Below, one piece after another: positions 46,171 through 57,240 of a DNA stretch of 64,000 bases. Under the pieces are notes generated by a model, which saw nothing but the letters and a program-made list of their open reading frames with translations, did no database searches and had not been told where the DNA came from. The position numbers and the translations under genes are program-made. Within the stretch, counting starts at the first letter, position 1. Each line of letters begins with the position of its first letter. The stretch is from Obelidium mucronatum (Eukaryota; Chytridiomycota; Chytridiomycetes; Chytridiales; Chytriomycetaceae): the NCBI GenBank assembly GCA_025765595.1, contig JAIVFH010000028.1, positions 186,001 through 250,000 of the forward strand, given 5' to 3'.

Positions 46171-48140
46171 ATGAAGATCGAGGCGCCCTGCGATGACTCA
46201 CCGCTAGCCGCGCGCCGCCCGCCGCCGCCGCGGCCAAGCAGCGACCGCGCGTTCGCCGCCGCCGTCAAACAAACGAAGGCGCTGCGGCCGCCGCCCGTCT
46301 TTGCGCTCAGCGCCATCGAGGCGCACTTCGACCGCGTCGACTTCGACCACTGCGCGGCTGCGTCGCGCGGTGGCGCAGGCGATGGCGCAATCGGTGCGCT
46401 GCGGGAGCAGGAAGCCGCTGCGAAGGACCGAGAACGCAGGCGCGCGGTACAACTGCGACCTGTCTACTGCCTGAAAACTCACCCCTCTTCATTCAACAGA
46501 AGGAAGAACTGATCGAAGCAGTGAAGGCGCAGAACGATGGCCTCATGGCTGTGAGTTGTCTCCCTCAATCACGGTCGTTAGTGACACTCCCAAAAACCAG
46601 TTTCTGGACCAAAAACTCAAACAGCTCAGGATTGAGGCCGAAACTAAAACCAGAGAGCTCGAACGAATTAAAACGGAAAAGGAAACTGCGGAAAAAGAAA
46701 GGGCGGAAAAGGATCGCGCAAAGGCTGAACTCCAAGAACAGCTCCGACTCCAACAAGCGGCCGAACGCGATGCAAAGAACAAAGCTGCTGCCGCTGCCAC
46801 TGCTGCTGCTGCGACTGCGGCGGCAGCTGAAGTAAAACCACCTCCTCTGCCACTGGCACCGTTACAAACCCAACCTGCCCCTGGCCCACCCCCACCGCAA
46901 CAACCACTTGCCGTTGTAGCTCGTGTCTCGAATATTCCTGTTGGTTGAATTGCTTCAGTCTAGACTACAACAAAAAACACTAAATTTTGTCCCCTTCAGA
47001 GAAATATCATTACTTCTGAAGAAGCTTGGGAGTCGGCTTCCAAGTTCCTTGGTCTAATTCAGGTAAATAATTGAAGCTTGAATGCCCGGCAGTAGTCTCA
47101 GCCGTTTTTTTCACAGGAACTGAAAGACGTTGTGAAGCCTACAATAATCGATTCCGCATTTCCCACATTCCAGGCACACAAAAGGAAAATAAAAACAACT
47201 GTAGGTCAAGTGACAAGGAGTCGAGCCAAGATTTTTTATGTCGTGAGTATAGCTTTTATTTTACTCTTGAGTTTACCATCCGTTTTGCCAGGCTTCAACT
47301 ATCCACAAAATTCTCCAAGACGCTTCCAAAATATCTCCAAACTATTACCGCGTCCTTCTTGACATAACAGCAAAGGCGCTTGCTCTCCAATCCGATGCCG
47401 AACTTTCAGTGCATCCAGTCAAGGCCCCTGCTCTAGCTCAAGCAACCACTCTAATAATCGAAAAGCATCCTGATATTCTTGTTATTTTGCTGGGTCGACT
47501 CATGAAGCGATGCCCGTATATTGTGCCCATGTATTTCAAAAAGGCAGAGGGTGAGACCTTGGATGAATTCAACAAACGAAGACGTTTCAAAAAGAGCGAT
47601 GATGAATGGGAAACAGAGGAGAGGTATAATGAGAGAATGTGTGGAATGGTTCGCTTTTATGCTGGAATTACTCAAATCAAAAGTAAGTTTTGAGTATTTT
47701 GTCTCTCGTTTTTTTTCACATGTTCTCATTTTTTGTTTCTTTCTTTCGGTAAAGCAAACACCCACATGTATGAGATTGATTTCGGATGGCAATGGATGGC
47801 TCGCGTGTTGAACATTAATCCACGAAAGATTACACCTCAACTGATTTGCAGTTTCCTTCAGGTTAGTCGGCATTAATTCTTGATTCTTTCAATTCTTTCA
47901 GAGGGATTTAACAACCAATGACCTAAACACCACTTCAAGATTGCTGGACACAGTCTGCTCGAAACCTACAAATCCCAAGCTGTCAAACTATTTGTGTATC
48001 TCTACAAGGTGTTTCTACCAAAAATGATGACCCTGTCTGTTCCAAGTGCAATGAAGCTGCAAATCTTTTTGGAAGAGGACGATAATTTTGTGAAAACTGG
48101 CAAAATGCCCTTGTTGAAGGGATGTGAGTTGGAGCCTTGA
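46171..48140 (+). CDS. GLE1: mRNA export factor GLE1
   Basis: Nuclear-pore protein that with IP6 activates the DEAD-box helicase Dbp5 in mRNA export. Eight exons: 46171-46446, 46500-46550, 46601-46939, 47000-47062, 47117-47242, 47292-47682, 47755-47861, 47940-48140; about 517 aa. Exon 1 is extremely GC-rich and Ala/Pro/Arg-rich. Exon 3 encodes the Glu/Lys coiled coil and a Pro-rich linker. Exons 5-8 encode the C-terminal Gle1 domain, recognisable by KRKIKTTVGQVT, LGRLMKRCPYIVP, YAGITQIK and the later FGWQWMARVLN and ITPQLICSFLQIAG. The protein is shorter than animal GLE1 but typical for fungi. The last exon ends KGCELEP; a GTGAGT there could mark one more small exon. Confidence 0.9.
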
Positions 48141-48238
48141 ATAAAAAAGAATTAACTCCATATTATTATACAACAGCGAGACAATCACAAGAGATCACAA
48201 GTGTCCCAAACACTCAAATCGTTTTTTTTTTTTTACTT

Positions 48239-49624
48239 TCAATTAACAATCTGGTCCCAAAAGAAGGCTATAAAAAATGCCCCAGCGTTCCAGATTCCCT
48301 GCGTAGCGAACCCAATTCCCATTGTCATACTCAACCAGAATGGAATCTGTACTCCAGGGATTAATCCCATGATTCGGGCAGCTGTTGCAGGTGTCCATGA
48401 AATAACGAACCCAAACGCAACGATACATGTTTTCGCGATAAGCTTGCGACTTGATGATTGTAGTTTGGCTTCTACCGCCTTTCCACCTTTTTTAGGCTGA
48501 AGCGGGACTGGTGGCGGTGGCGGTGGCGGCGGTAGTGGTATCGTTGGTGGAATCGGAGGCATTTTCGGCAGTTTATTTGAGCATGTATCGAGTTCAGTTT
48601 CCGAGCCCATAGTGGAAGCAGCTTTAGTAAAATTAGAGTAGGATACTGGTCTAGAAGCGCCCGTCGTCGCCGTCGTCGTCGCAGGAGGAGGTGTCTTTGT
48701 TCCATTCACTTGAATAAGTGAAGATGTCGCCAAGTTTTCTTCGCTGACCAAAACACCGACATGGTCATTGGAATTGAAGAGAGATCTTGAACCGCCGCCG
48801 CCGCCGCCGCCGCCTTTGTAACTTATCGACATTGCACTGCCATAGGCGGTGGAACTCGCAATCTCGCTTGTCGCTTTGTTGATCATTTTGAAGATTGATA
48901 TGTAGAGGATTCCGATAATGAGAAAGTGGATCCATAATATCGGGTAGAGCAAGGCGACTCGTAGGTCCTGTATTTTTTTTTTTTTTTTGGCGCGTATTAT
49001 ATCAAGTTAATAATTATGTGCAAAAAAAAGTGCGCCGCCAGTTTTTTTTTTTACCGCATATTGAGGAGCAATCCAGCACTCAAACGTGGCATCCCCAATA
49101 ACATTCCCCCGACGTAAAACAGCCTGACAAACAAACATTGCAACCGTGAAAATCGTTGGAACCCCCCATCCATACAAATGATACGAAATCCAATGACTCT
49201 CTGCAACTTTACTATTATACTGGATCGTCAAGAAGCAATAGACACAGCACAAAAGACTCCACGTCGAACTCGCGTGTAGACAAAACTGCATAAATACTCC
49301 TACAACCGTACAGAGTGGTATATTGGGGACAATCACGTTTCCAATGCTGAATCCGATGGAGCAAAGAATATCCATGATGGCTAAGGAAAGTTGCATGTAG
49401 CCTATAGATGTCCGTCGCGATTTTATCAGGAGTACGCATATAATGAGAGCCAGGTTCGAGAGTAATGGTATCGGGGCGATCGCGCGCATTACAATTTGGA
49501 TGCGGGCGAGTTCATCTTGTGTTAATGAAGCCATCATTCTTTCCTCCTCAAGTTGCATTGTCTGGATTTTTGGAATCCAACACAATGGGGTTAGGAATGG
49601 CAAAAAAACAATCAATCGGACCAT
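48239..49624 (-). CDS. cAMP-receptor-like (Dicty_CAR type) GPCR, copy 1
   Basis: Two exons, 49624-49055 and 48967-48239, joined in phase 0; about 432 aa. Seven helices are visible. Features shared with the three following genes are a Cys at the start of TM3 (PLCTVVG), GDATFECWI in the second extracellular loop, SYHLYGWGVP before TM4, and ISWTPATAARI in TM6. The third intracellular loop is about 150 aa and holds polyglycine and P8 runs. The CWI motif and overall layout match the slime-mould cAMP receptor family, which couples to heterotrimeric G proteins; the ligand is unknown. Later Met codons at 49558, 49537 and 49534 are also possible starts, and the last fits the paralogues best. Confidence 0.82.
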
Positions 49625-49780
49625 GGAAAAAAAAAGTGGCTGGGCGTTGAGATTGGTTTTGACCAGTCTTTATGGAGTAGCTCGCTTTCCCCTTCTCTCC
49701 ATGTTTTTATAAATTTTTCTTTTTTGGATCTCAAGTTCTCAACCTTTATATCACATCAACTTCCAATCAACGTATTCCAA

Positions 49781-51040
49781 TCAACAATAATAATCCCATA
49801 TCAAACCAATAAGAAACGCGCCACTATTCCATAACCCCGACAACGCGAACCCAACAGCCATAAGAATCGACAACCATTCCGGAACAACCGCGCCAGGCAC
49901 AAGTGACAATATCCTGCTAGCCGTTGCCGGCGTCCATGAAATGATGAATCCGATTGTTATGATACTCGATTTTAGAATCAGTTTCTTGACTGTTTGGTTT
50001 AATCTCTCTTGAGGGCTTGATTTCAGGGATGTAACAGTGCTCCTTTTCCTTACGCTACTTTTGCGTAGCACTGGTGGGGGAGTTATTGTTGGTGTTGTTT
50101 GGTGACTTTGCGTTTGACTTTGCGATGGATAGACAGTGACTGAGACCCGGTCATCAGTTGCTGCATGATGAGTTGTATTTTGGGTTGAATAAGTTGAGAT
50201 CATCGTCGCTGTTTTGTCATGGTAATTAATCGTTCGTGATAAAGAGTTGTGCGGATGATGTATCGACTGTGGTGGAACCTGGAAATAATCATCTTCACTC
50301 CCATTTTCAGAACGAGACAATTTCGCCGGATTAGGAGGAGAAACAGAGTGAGAAATGCGGGGCGCCGTTATGCTTTGTTTAGATGCTTCCGACGCGCGGA
50401 GTTGCCGTCCGTGATGATGCGCATGGACACCCCCAAAACTCACTGTAAGCTCCTGATTTGTAACTTGAATCACAATAAAGATTCGGATATAAATAACTAG
50501 AATCACGCAGAAATGAATCCATAATAACGGATAATAGAGAGCCACACGAAGTTCCGGGTATTTCGCGGATATCCAACACTGATACGTTGCGTCTCCCAAT
50601 AAAGGATCCCCCCGGTTCATGATGACGCCCGAAATAAACAAGGCTATTGTCAAGAGGAGCGGGATTCCCCAGCCATACGCGTTATACCACTTCCAATATG
50701 AATCTGCAGTCTTTTGATTGTGGAACACGATAAAGTAGCAATAGCAGGCAATCAGGGCACTCCAGCATGAACTCGCGTTGATGAAAAATTGGTTCAATGT
50801 TCCAACGGTATTGCAAAAGGGCTGATTGGTTGCGATCTCGTTCTCAATAATCCATGAAATAGCCAACCATATGTCACTTGTGGCTAGAAAGAACTGCATC
50901 CAGCCCAGGCACGATTGCTTCTTCTTGTGATACACAACCCAGATCATGACACCAAGATTTAGAACTATGGACATTGGGCAAATAATACGCAGCAGAAGAC
51001 GCAGATCTTGCAGTGGAGGCATATCAATCAGGATATGCAA
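49781..51040 (-). CDS. cAMP-receptor-like GPCR, copy 2
   Basis: Intronless, 419 aa. Same layout as copy 1: TM1 at about residue 17-37, NQPFCNTVG at TM3, YNAYGWGIP before TM4, GDATYQCWISAKYPELRV before TM5, ISWTPATASRI in TM6. The third intracellular loop is about 150 aa and rich in Ser, Thr and His, with Arg/Ser patches (KSSVRKRSTVTSLKSSP) that could be phosphorylated. Both Cys of the expected TM3-loop disulphide are present. Lack of the intron found at the same place in copy 4 suggests intron loss or retrocopying within the array. Confidence 0.85.
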   Translation of the reverse strand: MHILIDMPPLQDLRLLLRIICPMSIVLNLGVMIWVVYHKKKQSCLGWMQFFLATSDIWLAISWIIENEIATNQPFCNTVGTLNQFFINASSCWSALIACYCYFIVFHNQKTADSYWKWYNAYGWGIPLLLTIALFISGVIMNRGDPLLGDATYQCWISAKYPELRVALYYPLLWIHFCVILVIYIRIFIVIQVTNQELTVSFGGVHAHHHGRQLRASEASKQSITAPRISHSVSPPNPAKLSRSENGSEDDYFQVPPQSIHHPHNSLSRTINYHDKTATMISTYSTQNTTHHAATDDRVSVTVYPSQSQTQSHQTTPTITPPPVLRKSSVRKRSTVTSLKSSPQERLNQTVKKLILKSSIITIGFIISWTPATASRILSLVPGAVVPEWLSILMAVGFALSGLWNSGAFLIGLIWDYYC

Positions 51041-51265
51041 GACTGTTCTCTCCTCTATCTCTCGCTCTCTCTGTAAATCCCTTTGGAGATCTTGGCCTGG
51101 TCTCGAGCTGCGAAAAAAATCTTTCTGAGCACAGGGGAATAGATCAGTGCAAGTTTCCCTATCTTTTGCATTTGTTCCGTTTGTATAGCTTGGTGTTTTT
51201 GGTATACAATCAAAATAATAATCAAGTCACTCAAAATTGTACACAAGTATTTCACTTTTCTTATT

Positions 51266-52975
51266 TCAGGAAGTCTGCTGCTGCTGCCAACGATCCCACA
51301 AAACACCAATCAAATATGCCCCACTATTCCAAAACCCAGAGACTGCGAACCCAGCACCCACAAGAAAATACAAACTCTCTGGAATCTCTGCAGCACCACC
51401 ACCACCACCGCCACCCCCAGAACGAAAATCGGATGAAAAAGAAAAAGTGGATATCCGAAGTACAGTTGCCGGAGTCCAAGAAACCAAGAACCCAATTGCA
51501 ATGAAGGCCGTCTTGACAATTAATTTTCTTCGCGTGTTTTCGAGCTGTTCGTGAGGCGGAGCCGCTGTTTTTGTAGATGTAGTTGCCGCCGTTGATTTGC
51601 GTACATGCAGGTGTTGTTGTTGTTGTTGGTGAGATGCTGAATAGTGGGAAATTCTGTCAATTGATTTTTCACTTCTCTTGAGTGTTGGGAACGATGAATG
51701 TGTTTGTTGCTGCTGTTGGTAAGAAGCAGGAGACGGATGCGGTCTCGAGAGTGATACCTGCCGTTGCAATGATGCCGTTTTTTGATGGTGGTTGTCAAGA
51801 CAGTCCGCGCTCACATGCAGTACTGGGGATAAAGTCAAATCTCTCTGTTGCTTGTTGGGGACAATATTCTCTTGTATTGTGTAGGGAAGACTAGTGCTAA
51901 CAGATCTTCTGATTTCATTGTTTAAAGGTGCCGGGTGGGGCTGCTGCTGGTTTCCTGGTGGCCGATTCGGCCTTGTGGATACTGTTACAGCGCGGCGTAA
52001 GCTTGGTTTTCGAAGATTCGTCGGATTGTTTGATGGAAATTGGTTCGAAGTTATCGAATCAGGGGTTGAGGTGTCAATATCACTACTAAGGGTTCCTGTC
52101 AAACTCTGCTTCATCGCGTTTGTGGACGTGCAAATGCTTCGAGATCGCCGAATATTTGATTGATGTAAAAAAGATATGTCGAGAGAGCTTTCAATCTGTT
52201 GAACTGCGATTGTATCTGAGCTCAAAGCTGCTGGTCTGCTTGTGGTAGTAGCGGTAGAAGGGCCCAAAGGTCCACTGACTGAGCGTTTCATTCGTGAAAC
52301 TGTTGCGTAATCATAAACTGAATTTTCGCACACGCTGTTGCGTTGAGAAATCTGGGGTTGTAGTGACACAGTCACACGGACTGATTGCATCAACTCCTTA
52401 TTTGTCGTTCGAATCATACATCCAATGCGGCCATATATAGCAATAGTTGCAATAAAGTGAGCCCATAGTACGGGATAGTAGAATACAAAACGCATTTCGG
52501 GATAGCTTTGAGATATCCAAATTTCGAACATGGCGTCACCAAAAGCATTCCCACGATTTAAAACGGCCTGACCTACAAAAATTGCGAGCGTCAAAAAAAG
52601 AGGAAGACCCCACCCGTATGCGTTGTAGTACTGCCAATAGGAATCGGCGATCTTGTTGTGTAACACTGTTGTGTAACAGTATACAGCAATCAAGAAACTC
52701 CAGCAGGAGCTGGCGACGAGAAAAAAATGACCTAAGGATCCCAAAGTCATAAGGAGCACCTCGTGGGTGTCAAGCTGATTGCCGATTATCCAACTCGTTG
52801 AGATTACTATATCTGAAAGAGCCAAGTATGATTGCATATATCCCAGCTGCGTTCGTTTTCCCTTTTGCGCAAGAACACAGTAATATATCACGACAAGATT
52901 CGAGAGAATAGAGAACGGACACACGAGTCGTAGTAGAAGTCGAATGTCGTCCAGCTGCGCAGCTGCCAATCCCAT
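51266..52975 (-). CDS. cAMP-receptor-like GPCR, copy 3, lacking the conserved disulphide
   Basis: Intronless, 569 aa, the longest of the four because its third intracellular loop is about 290 aa of Ser/Gln/Thr-rich sequence. Shared motifs: YNAYGWGLP, RGNAFGDAMFEIWISQSYPE and VSWTPATVLRI. At the TM3 start the sequence is HEVLLMTLG where the paralogues have a Cys (codon 52753-52751 is Leu). In the second extracellular loop EIWI replaces CWI (codon 52522-52520 is Ile). Both partners of the canonical disulphide are therefore missing together. A Gly-run lies just before TM7. Otherwise the frame is intact, so the protein is probably made. Confidence 0.83.
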   Translation of the reverse strand: MGLAAAQLDDIRLLLRLVCPFSILSNLVVIYYCVLAQKGKRTQLGYMQSYLALSDIVISTSWIIGNQLDTHEVLLMTLGSLGHFFLVASSCWSFLIAVYCYTTVLHNKIADSYWQYYNAYGWGLPLFLTLAIFVGQAVLNRGNAFGDAMFEIWISQSYPEMRFVFYYPVLWAHFIATIAIYGRIGCMIRTTNKELMQSVRVTVSLQPQISQRNSVCENSVYDYATVSRMKRSVSGPLGPSTATTTSRPAALSSDTIAVQQIESSLDISFLHQSNIRRSRSICTSTNAMKQSLTGTLSSDIDTSTPDSITSNQFPSNNPTNLRKPSLRRAVTVSTRPNRPPGNQQQPHPAPLNNEIRRSVSTSLPYTIQENIVPNKQQRDLTLSPVLHVSADCLDNHHQKTASLQRQVSLSRPHPSPASYQQQQQTHSSFPTLKRSEKSIDRISHYSASHQQQQQHLHVRKSTAATTSTKTAAPPHEQLENTRRKLIVKTAFIAIGFLVSWTPATVLRISTFSFSSDFRSGGGGGGGGAAEIPESLYFLVGAGFAVSGFWNSGAYLIGVLWDRWQQQQTS

Positions 52976-53096
52976 TCTTTTTTTTTTGTGACAATACGGA
53001 AGGCCGAGTCATTCGGAGTCACTGACTAAATATTGCATACGTTCTTTCTTTCATAAAATGATGTCTTCTTCTTCTGAGTGCACTTTGATATTATTT

Positions 53097-54200
53097 TTAT
53101 TCTCGGTCCATTATTAAACTTACAAAGAACGCCAGTGGATTCCACAATGCAGCTGTTGCCAACCCCGCTGCAACCAAAACATTTAACCAGAAGGGAACGA
53201 TAGATCCCGGTATGAAAGGAAGAGTCCGCAATGCAGTGGCCGGTATCCAAGAAATAATAAATCCAACAGTAATAATGAGAGATTTCACCAGCAACTTGTT
53301 TCTGGATTTTTGAAGCCTTTCCACCGCCATCATGGATGCAGGATCAATGGTAGACGACCTCCTTCTCGTATGGCTGATTTTCGGGGGATTGCCACTACTC
53401 TCATCTGATGACGTTGAAATCGAATTTCGCGTCGGTAGTTGTGGGCTTGGCTTAAAATTATTATTGTTGTCGGTGGTTGTGATTGACTTTGTTCTCTGAG
53501 TAGGTGGCGGTACCACTGTGGAAATATGGGCCGCATTTGCGATTTCGTCGATTCCTCCTTTGGTAGTTCTGATGATGAAAAAGATGCGGGCAAACATGAC
53601 AAGAGATAAGAGAAAGTGGAGCCAGAGCGTTGGAAACCACAAGCCTATTCTTATTTCCGGATATGCCGCGGAGATCCAACAAACAAATGTAGCATCGCCT
53701 ATGAAAGTTGTTTTGAGTGTTTTTCGTTTTTTGCTACTGTGAAGATCCTTTTGGTTAAGCTTACCTATTACATTTCCTCGTCCTAGACCCGCTTGCAGCA
53801 CGAAAAGAATAGCAGTAAATAAAAAAGGAAGACCGAACCCATAGAGGTAATAACGCGTCCAATATTGATCTGCCGTTCGGTTGGAATATGTCACTGAAAG
53901 AAAGCAATACAAGGAAACCAGAAAACTCCAAGACGATCCCACATAGAGAAAAAACTGATGCACAGCTCCTATTACTGTGCATAGTGGTTCGTTTGAAGCA
54001 ATTTGGTTCCCCAAGGCGAAATCGATCGACAAGGCAATATCAGCAACTGCCAGAATCCCTTGCATCGTTCCAATCGATTTACGATGACGCGCTTGTCTGA
54101 GGAGAGAAACCAAGAGCAAAATATTGGCCAAAAGAGCAACTGGACAGACGACGTGCATAGCAAGCCGGAGTTGGTTGTTTTCATCTGCTGTAAATCCCAT
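53097..54200 (-). CDS. cAMP-receptor-like GPCR, copy 4
   Basis: Exons 54200-53765 and 53698-53097 give 345 aa. The 66-nt intron (GTAAGC donor) lies within the second extracellular loop between RGNVIG and DATFVCW and contains no stop, so an unspliced 367-aa reading is also open. Motifs: NEPLCTVIG at TM3, YYLYGFGLP, GDATFVCWISAAYPEIRI, ISWIPATALRT in TM6. The third intracellular loop is about 100 aa with RTRRRSST-type basic/Ser patches. It is the most upstream member of the tandem array. It diverges from uL4, with 279 bp between the start codons. Confidence 0.85.
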   Translation of the reverse strand: MGFTADENNQLRLAMHVVCPVALLANILLLVSLLRQARHRKSIGTMQGILAVADIALSIDFALGNQIASNEPLCTVIGAVHQFFLYVGSSWSFLVSLYCFLSVTYSNRTADQYWTRYYLYGFGLPFLFTAILFVLQAGLGRGNVIGKLNQKDLHSSKKRKTLKTTFIGDATFVCWISAAYPEIRIGLWFPTLWLHFLLSLVMFARIFFIIRTTKGGIDEIANAAHISTVVPPPTQRTKSITTTDNNNNFKPSPQLPTRNSISTSSDESSGNPPKISHTRRRSSTIDPASMMAVERLQKSRNKLLVKSLIITVGFIISWIPATALRTLPFIPGSIVPFWLNVLVAAGLATAALWNPLAFFVSLIMDRE

Positions 54201-54479
54201 CAGATCTTGGAGAATAACAAATAAATTGAGAAATCAGAAATAAATCAGGTATGAGATGGTTAGAGATTAACCGTTTTCTTGTACATTGCACCAATATTCA
54301 CTTTTTGCGATTTGACCAATTTGAAACTCATGTAAACTTCAACCGGCAAACTATTAATGCTGGAATGACGGCATCAAAGTAAACGAGAAGGCAAGACAAG
54401 AAGACGAGTGGAGTTAAGTGGTCAAGTCTCTCATAAGTTGTCTATTCAGGCTTCTTTTGTAACCTTACAAAACATCAAA

Positions 54480-55778
54480 ATGGTGAGCACACCCCACCCA
54501 TCACCACCACCACCAACAGCCAGCACCGGGTCCAGCGACTGTTGATCGAAGTGCTGCTGTCGCTGCAGCAACTGCGCCGTCGCTGATCGCCGGATGATGG
54601 CTGGCTGGCGCTGTCCCTCCGCAGATGTCCGCGCGATGTGTTCTAACCGCGCTTCTCTTCGCCAGGCCGCTCGTCCAGTCGTCTCTATCTTCTCCAACTC
54701 CGGCGACAACTCTGTCGTTGCCACCGCGCCCCTCCCAGCCGTCTTCACGGCGCCAATCCGTTCCGACATCGTGTCCTTCGTGCACACCAACATGGCCAAG
54801 AACAAGCGCCAGGCCTACTCCGTCAACGTCGAGGCCGGTCACCAGACCTCTGCCGTCTCCTGGGGTACCGGTCGTGCCGTCGCCCGTATTCCACGTGTGT
54901 CCGGAACTGGTACCCACCGTGCCGGTCAGGCCGCCTTCGGTAACATGTGTCGCGGTGGTCGCATGTTTGCGCCAACCAAGACCTGGAGAAAGTGGCACGT
55001 CAAGACCAACCAGAACCAGAAGCGCTTCGCCACTGCCTCCGCCGTGGCTGCCACTGCCCTTCCATCCCTGGTTCTTGCCCGTGGACACAAGATCGAGAAG
55101 ATCAACGAAGTCCCACTTGTCTTGGACACTGCCGTTGAGTCCATCTCCAAGGTTAAGGAAGCTGTTGCCCTCTTGAAGGCCATCAACGCCTACGACGACA
55201 TTGAGAAGGTTGTCAACTCAAAGAAGATCCGTGCCGGAAAGGGAAAGCTCAGAAACCGTCGTCACCGTCAACGTCGTGGTCCTCTCGTTGTCTACAACGA
55301 AGACAACGGTCTCACCAAGGCCTTCCGCAACATCCCAGGTGTTGAGTTGGTCCCAGTCTCTGCCTTGAACCTCCTCCAGTTGGCTCCAGGTGGTCACGTT
55401 GGTCGTTTTGTCATCTGGACTCGTCCAGCCTTTGAGCGTTTGGACTCCATCTGGGGAACCCAGACTGTTGCCTCTGCTCAAAAGAAGGGATACAAGCTCC
55501 CATCCTCTGTCTTGGCCAACCCAGACTTGCCACGTTTGATCAACTCTGACGAAGTCCAAGCCGTTGTTCGTCCAGCTGGACAGAAGGAGACCAAGCGTCC
55601 ATTCACTCAGCGCAAGAACCCACTCAAGAACATGGGTGTCCTTGTCCGTTTGAACCCATACGCTCAAACTCTCCGTCGTGCTGAGATCTTGGGCCGTGCT
55701 GCTGGTAAGGTTACCAAGAAGGCTCACGCCAAGAACTCTGCCTACATCAAGACCCTTTTGTCTGAAGACACTGCTTAA
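54480..55778 (+). CDS. RPL4: Cytosolic ribosomal protein uL4 (RPL4)
   Basis: Large-subunit protein lining the exit tunnel. Exon 1 (54480-54482) is the ATG alone. The intron 54483-54665 (183 nt, branch TTCTAAC near 54640) is long for this genome. Exon 2 is 54666-55778; total 371 aa. Landmarks: [63 protein letters not shown] split by the tunnel loop, and [19 protein letters not shown]. Codon use is strongly biased to C-ending codons (GTC, CTC, AAC, AAG), unlike neighbours and as expected for very high expression. AATAAA lies 43 nt after the stop. Confidence 0.97.
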
Positions 55779-55820
55779 GTTAAATTTTAAGTTGTTGGTT
55801 TCTTTGATTACGGTTTTTTC

Positions 55821-55826
55821 AATAAA
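55821..55826 (+). terminator. Polyadenylation signal of RPL4
   Basis: AATAAA 43 nt downstream of the uL4 stop codon, in a T-rich context. Confidence 0.6.
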
Positions 55827-55928
55827 ACGCGGACTTTTGTTGGTCCAAGAGTTTTGTCTTTGATCTGATCTTGAAGAAAACCCAGGACGTGCAAAAAAAG
55901 GCGGATTGGGGATTGAAATCTAACTTTT

Positions 55929-56942
55929 TTAGTTGAAGCTCTTATTCCGAATAGCTCTATGAATTTGATTAGGGCAAGAATGGGTGTTTTCCATAGCATC
56001 CCCAACCAATACCCATCCACACCGGGAGCAGTTAATTTCGATTTCAGTAGCGTTTAAAATATGATGAGCAACACTTGCAGGTGTGACACAAACATCCAAA
56101 CCCGACGGCACACAGTGTACAAGAGCGTCCCACATCGTTTTAGTAACTTGTTCAAGCTTGACATACTTTTCAACAATTGCGCGAGCAGGTTCACAGAAGT
56201 TGCTGGGTAGTGTCTCCTTATCGCACCAATACACCATAATTTCAAATAAAGTGTCTGCAGGAGCTTTGTCTTCCACCAATTCGTCGAAGAGGAGACAGAG
56301 TGATTGTTCTGGCAAGTATTTTGGTGCGAAATAACCCATACTGATAATATCTCTCCAGTTTTTGGAAAAGAAACGAACACACGCGTCAGTCAAAAATTGC
56401 ATTTGAAAAAACTGCGCATTTTCAAAGAGGGGAATGAATTGCCTGAGGCTAATGCAGTTATAGGCTTCTGCTGATGCGTAATCATCAGGTTGATCTGCGT
56501 CATAAATTAACTCGATAATTGTACGGAACGCATCGGGGAAGGGAGGGAGAACGTGGACAGTAGTGATGCTTCTCGAAGCAGCTTTTGTCGATTCGAGAAA
56601 GTTGAAGTGGGATTTGAAGTATGGATTGGTCTTCAAGCGGTCGCTGTGAGCAAACAGCGAGTCTCCATTCTTGAGGACAAGGAGAACATCCGCGTCTTTA
56701 ACACATCCGATCATGTCATCATCTTCATCACTATCGCTGTCGTTGAAGTCGCGATGATTGTTGTCTTTGCCGTGGTTGTTGTTGTTGTTGTTGTTGCCAC
56801 CCCCAGCGGATTTGGCTTCATAGACAACAGTGATGATTGAAGACTTGACATCAGCTGTGACTTGCCAAGCTGCACTGCTGGCAGATGATGCTGATCGCTT
56901 CGGAGAAGATAGTTTTTGATTGCTTGCAGTTTCGCTTGTCAT
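55929..56942 (-). CDS. BTB/POZ-domain protein
   Basis: Intronless, 337 aa. Residues 1-75 are Ser/Asn/Asp-rich and disordered (poly-Asn, then DSDSDEDDD). A BTB/POZ fold follows at about 80-190 (DADVLLVLKNGDSLFAHSDRLKTNPYFKSHF, split here by wording only; then FPDAFRTIIELIYDAD and QFFQMQFLTDACVRFF). A helical BACK-like region runs to about 290. The C-terminus has CSRCGW...HSCPNQ, a possible C2-C/H zinc site. BTB proteins of this type often serve as Cul3 ubiquitin-ligase adaptors; here that is only inference, as no Kelch or MATH domain is present. Confidence 0.82.
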   Translation of the reverse strand: MTSETASNQKLSSPKRSASSASSAAWQVTADVKSSIITVVYEAKSAGGGNNNNNNNHGKDNNHRDFNDSDSDEDDDMIGCVKDADVLLVLKNGDSLFAHSDRLKTNPYFKSHFNFLESTKAASRSITTVHVLPPFPDAFRTIIELIYDADQPDDYASAEAYNCISLRQFIPLFENAQFFQMQFLTDACVRFFSKNWRDIISMGYFAPKYLPEQSLCLLFDELVEDKAPADTLFEIMVYWCDKETLPSNFCEPARAIVEKYVKLEQVTKTMWDALVHCVPSGLDVCVTPASVAHHILNATEIEINCSRCGWVLVGDAMENTHSCPNQIHRAIRNKSFN

Positions 56943-57004
56943 AGTTTCTTATTTTTTTTTTTCACTAAATAGTGATTCTTTTGTTTGGTTTGAGTAAAAG
57001 ATTC

Positions 57005-57174
57005 ATGATGAAGAAAAGGATCAATTGCTCGGATTCTAAGGCTCTTTGCTGTTCGGTCATTTTGTTGGTTGGCTGGAACAGATTATTGGAACATCACGCC
57101 GTGTTTATAAACAAAAAGTTTCGAAAATCAGGTCATGCTGCTTGGATTGACGACACCATCATTCAAGCATTACG
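57005..57174 (+). pseudogene. Fragment of a MAPEG-family gene
   Basis: The open stretch CCSVILLVGWNRLLEHHAVF followed by DDTIIQALR before a GTAATA donor matches the first helix and the loop before the conserved RxHxNDxEN of MAPEG proteins (microsomal glutathione transferase/eicosanoid family). No following exon of its own is seen; the next exon downstream starts again at the N-terminal part of the fold. I therefore take it as a truncated copy. Confidence 0.45.
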
Positions 57175-57240
57175 GTAATAATAGCCAGATTATTTAGATC
57201 AAATCCCTTTGAATCCTTACTTATTTTTTTTTCGTCCCCG

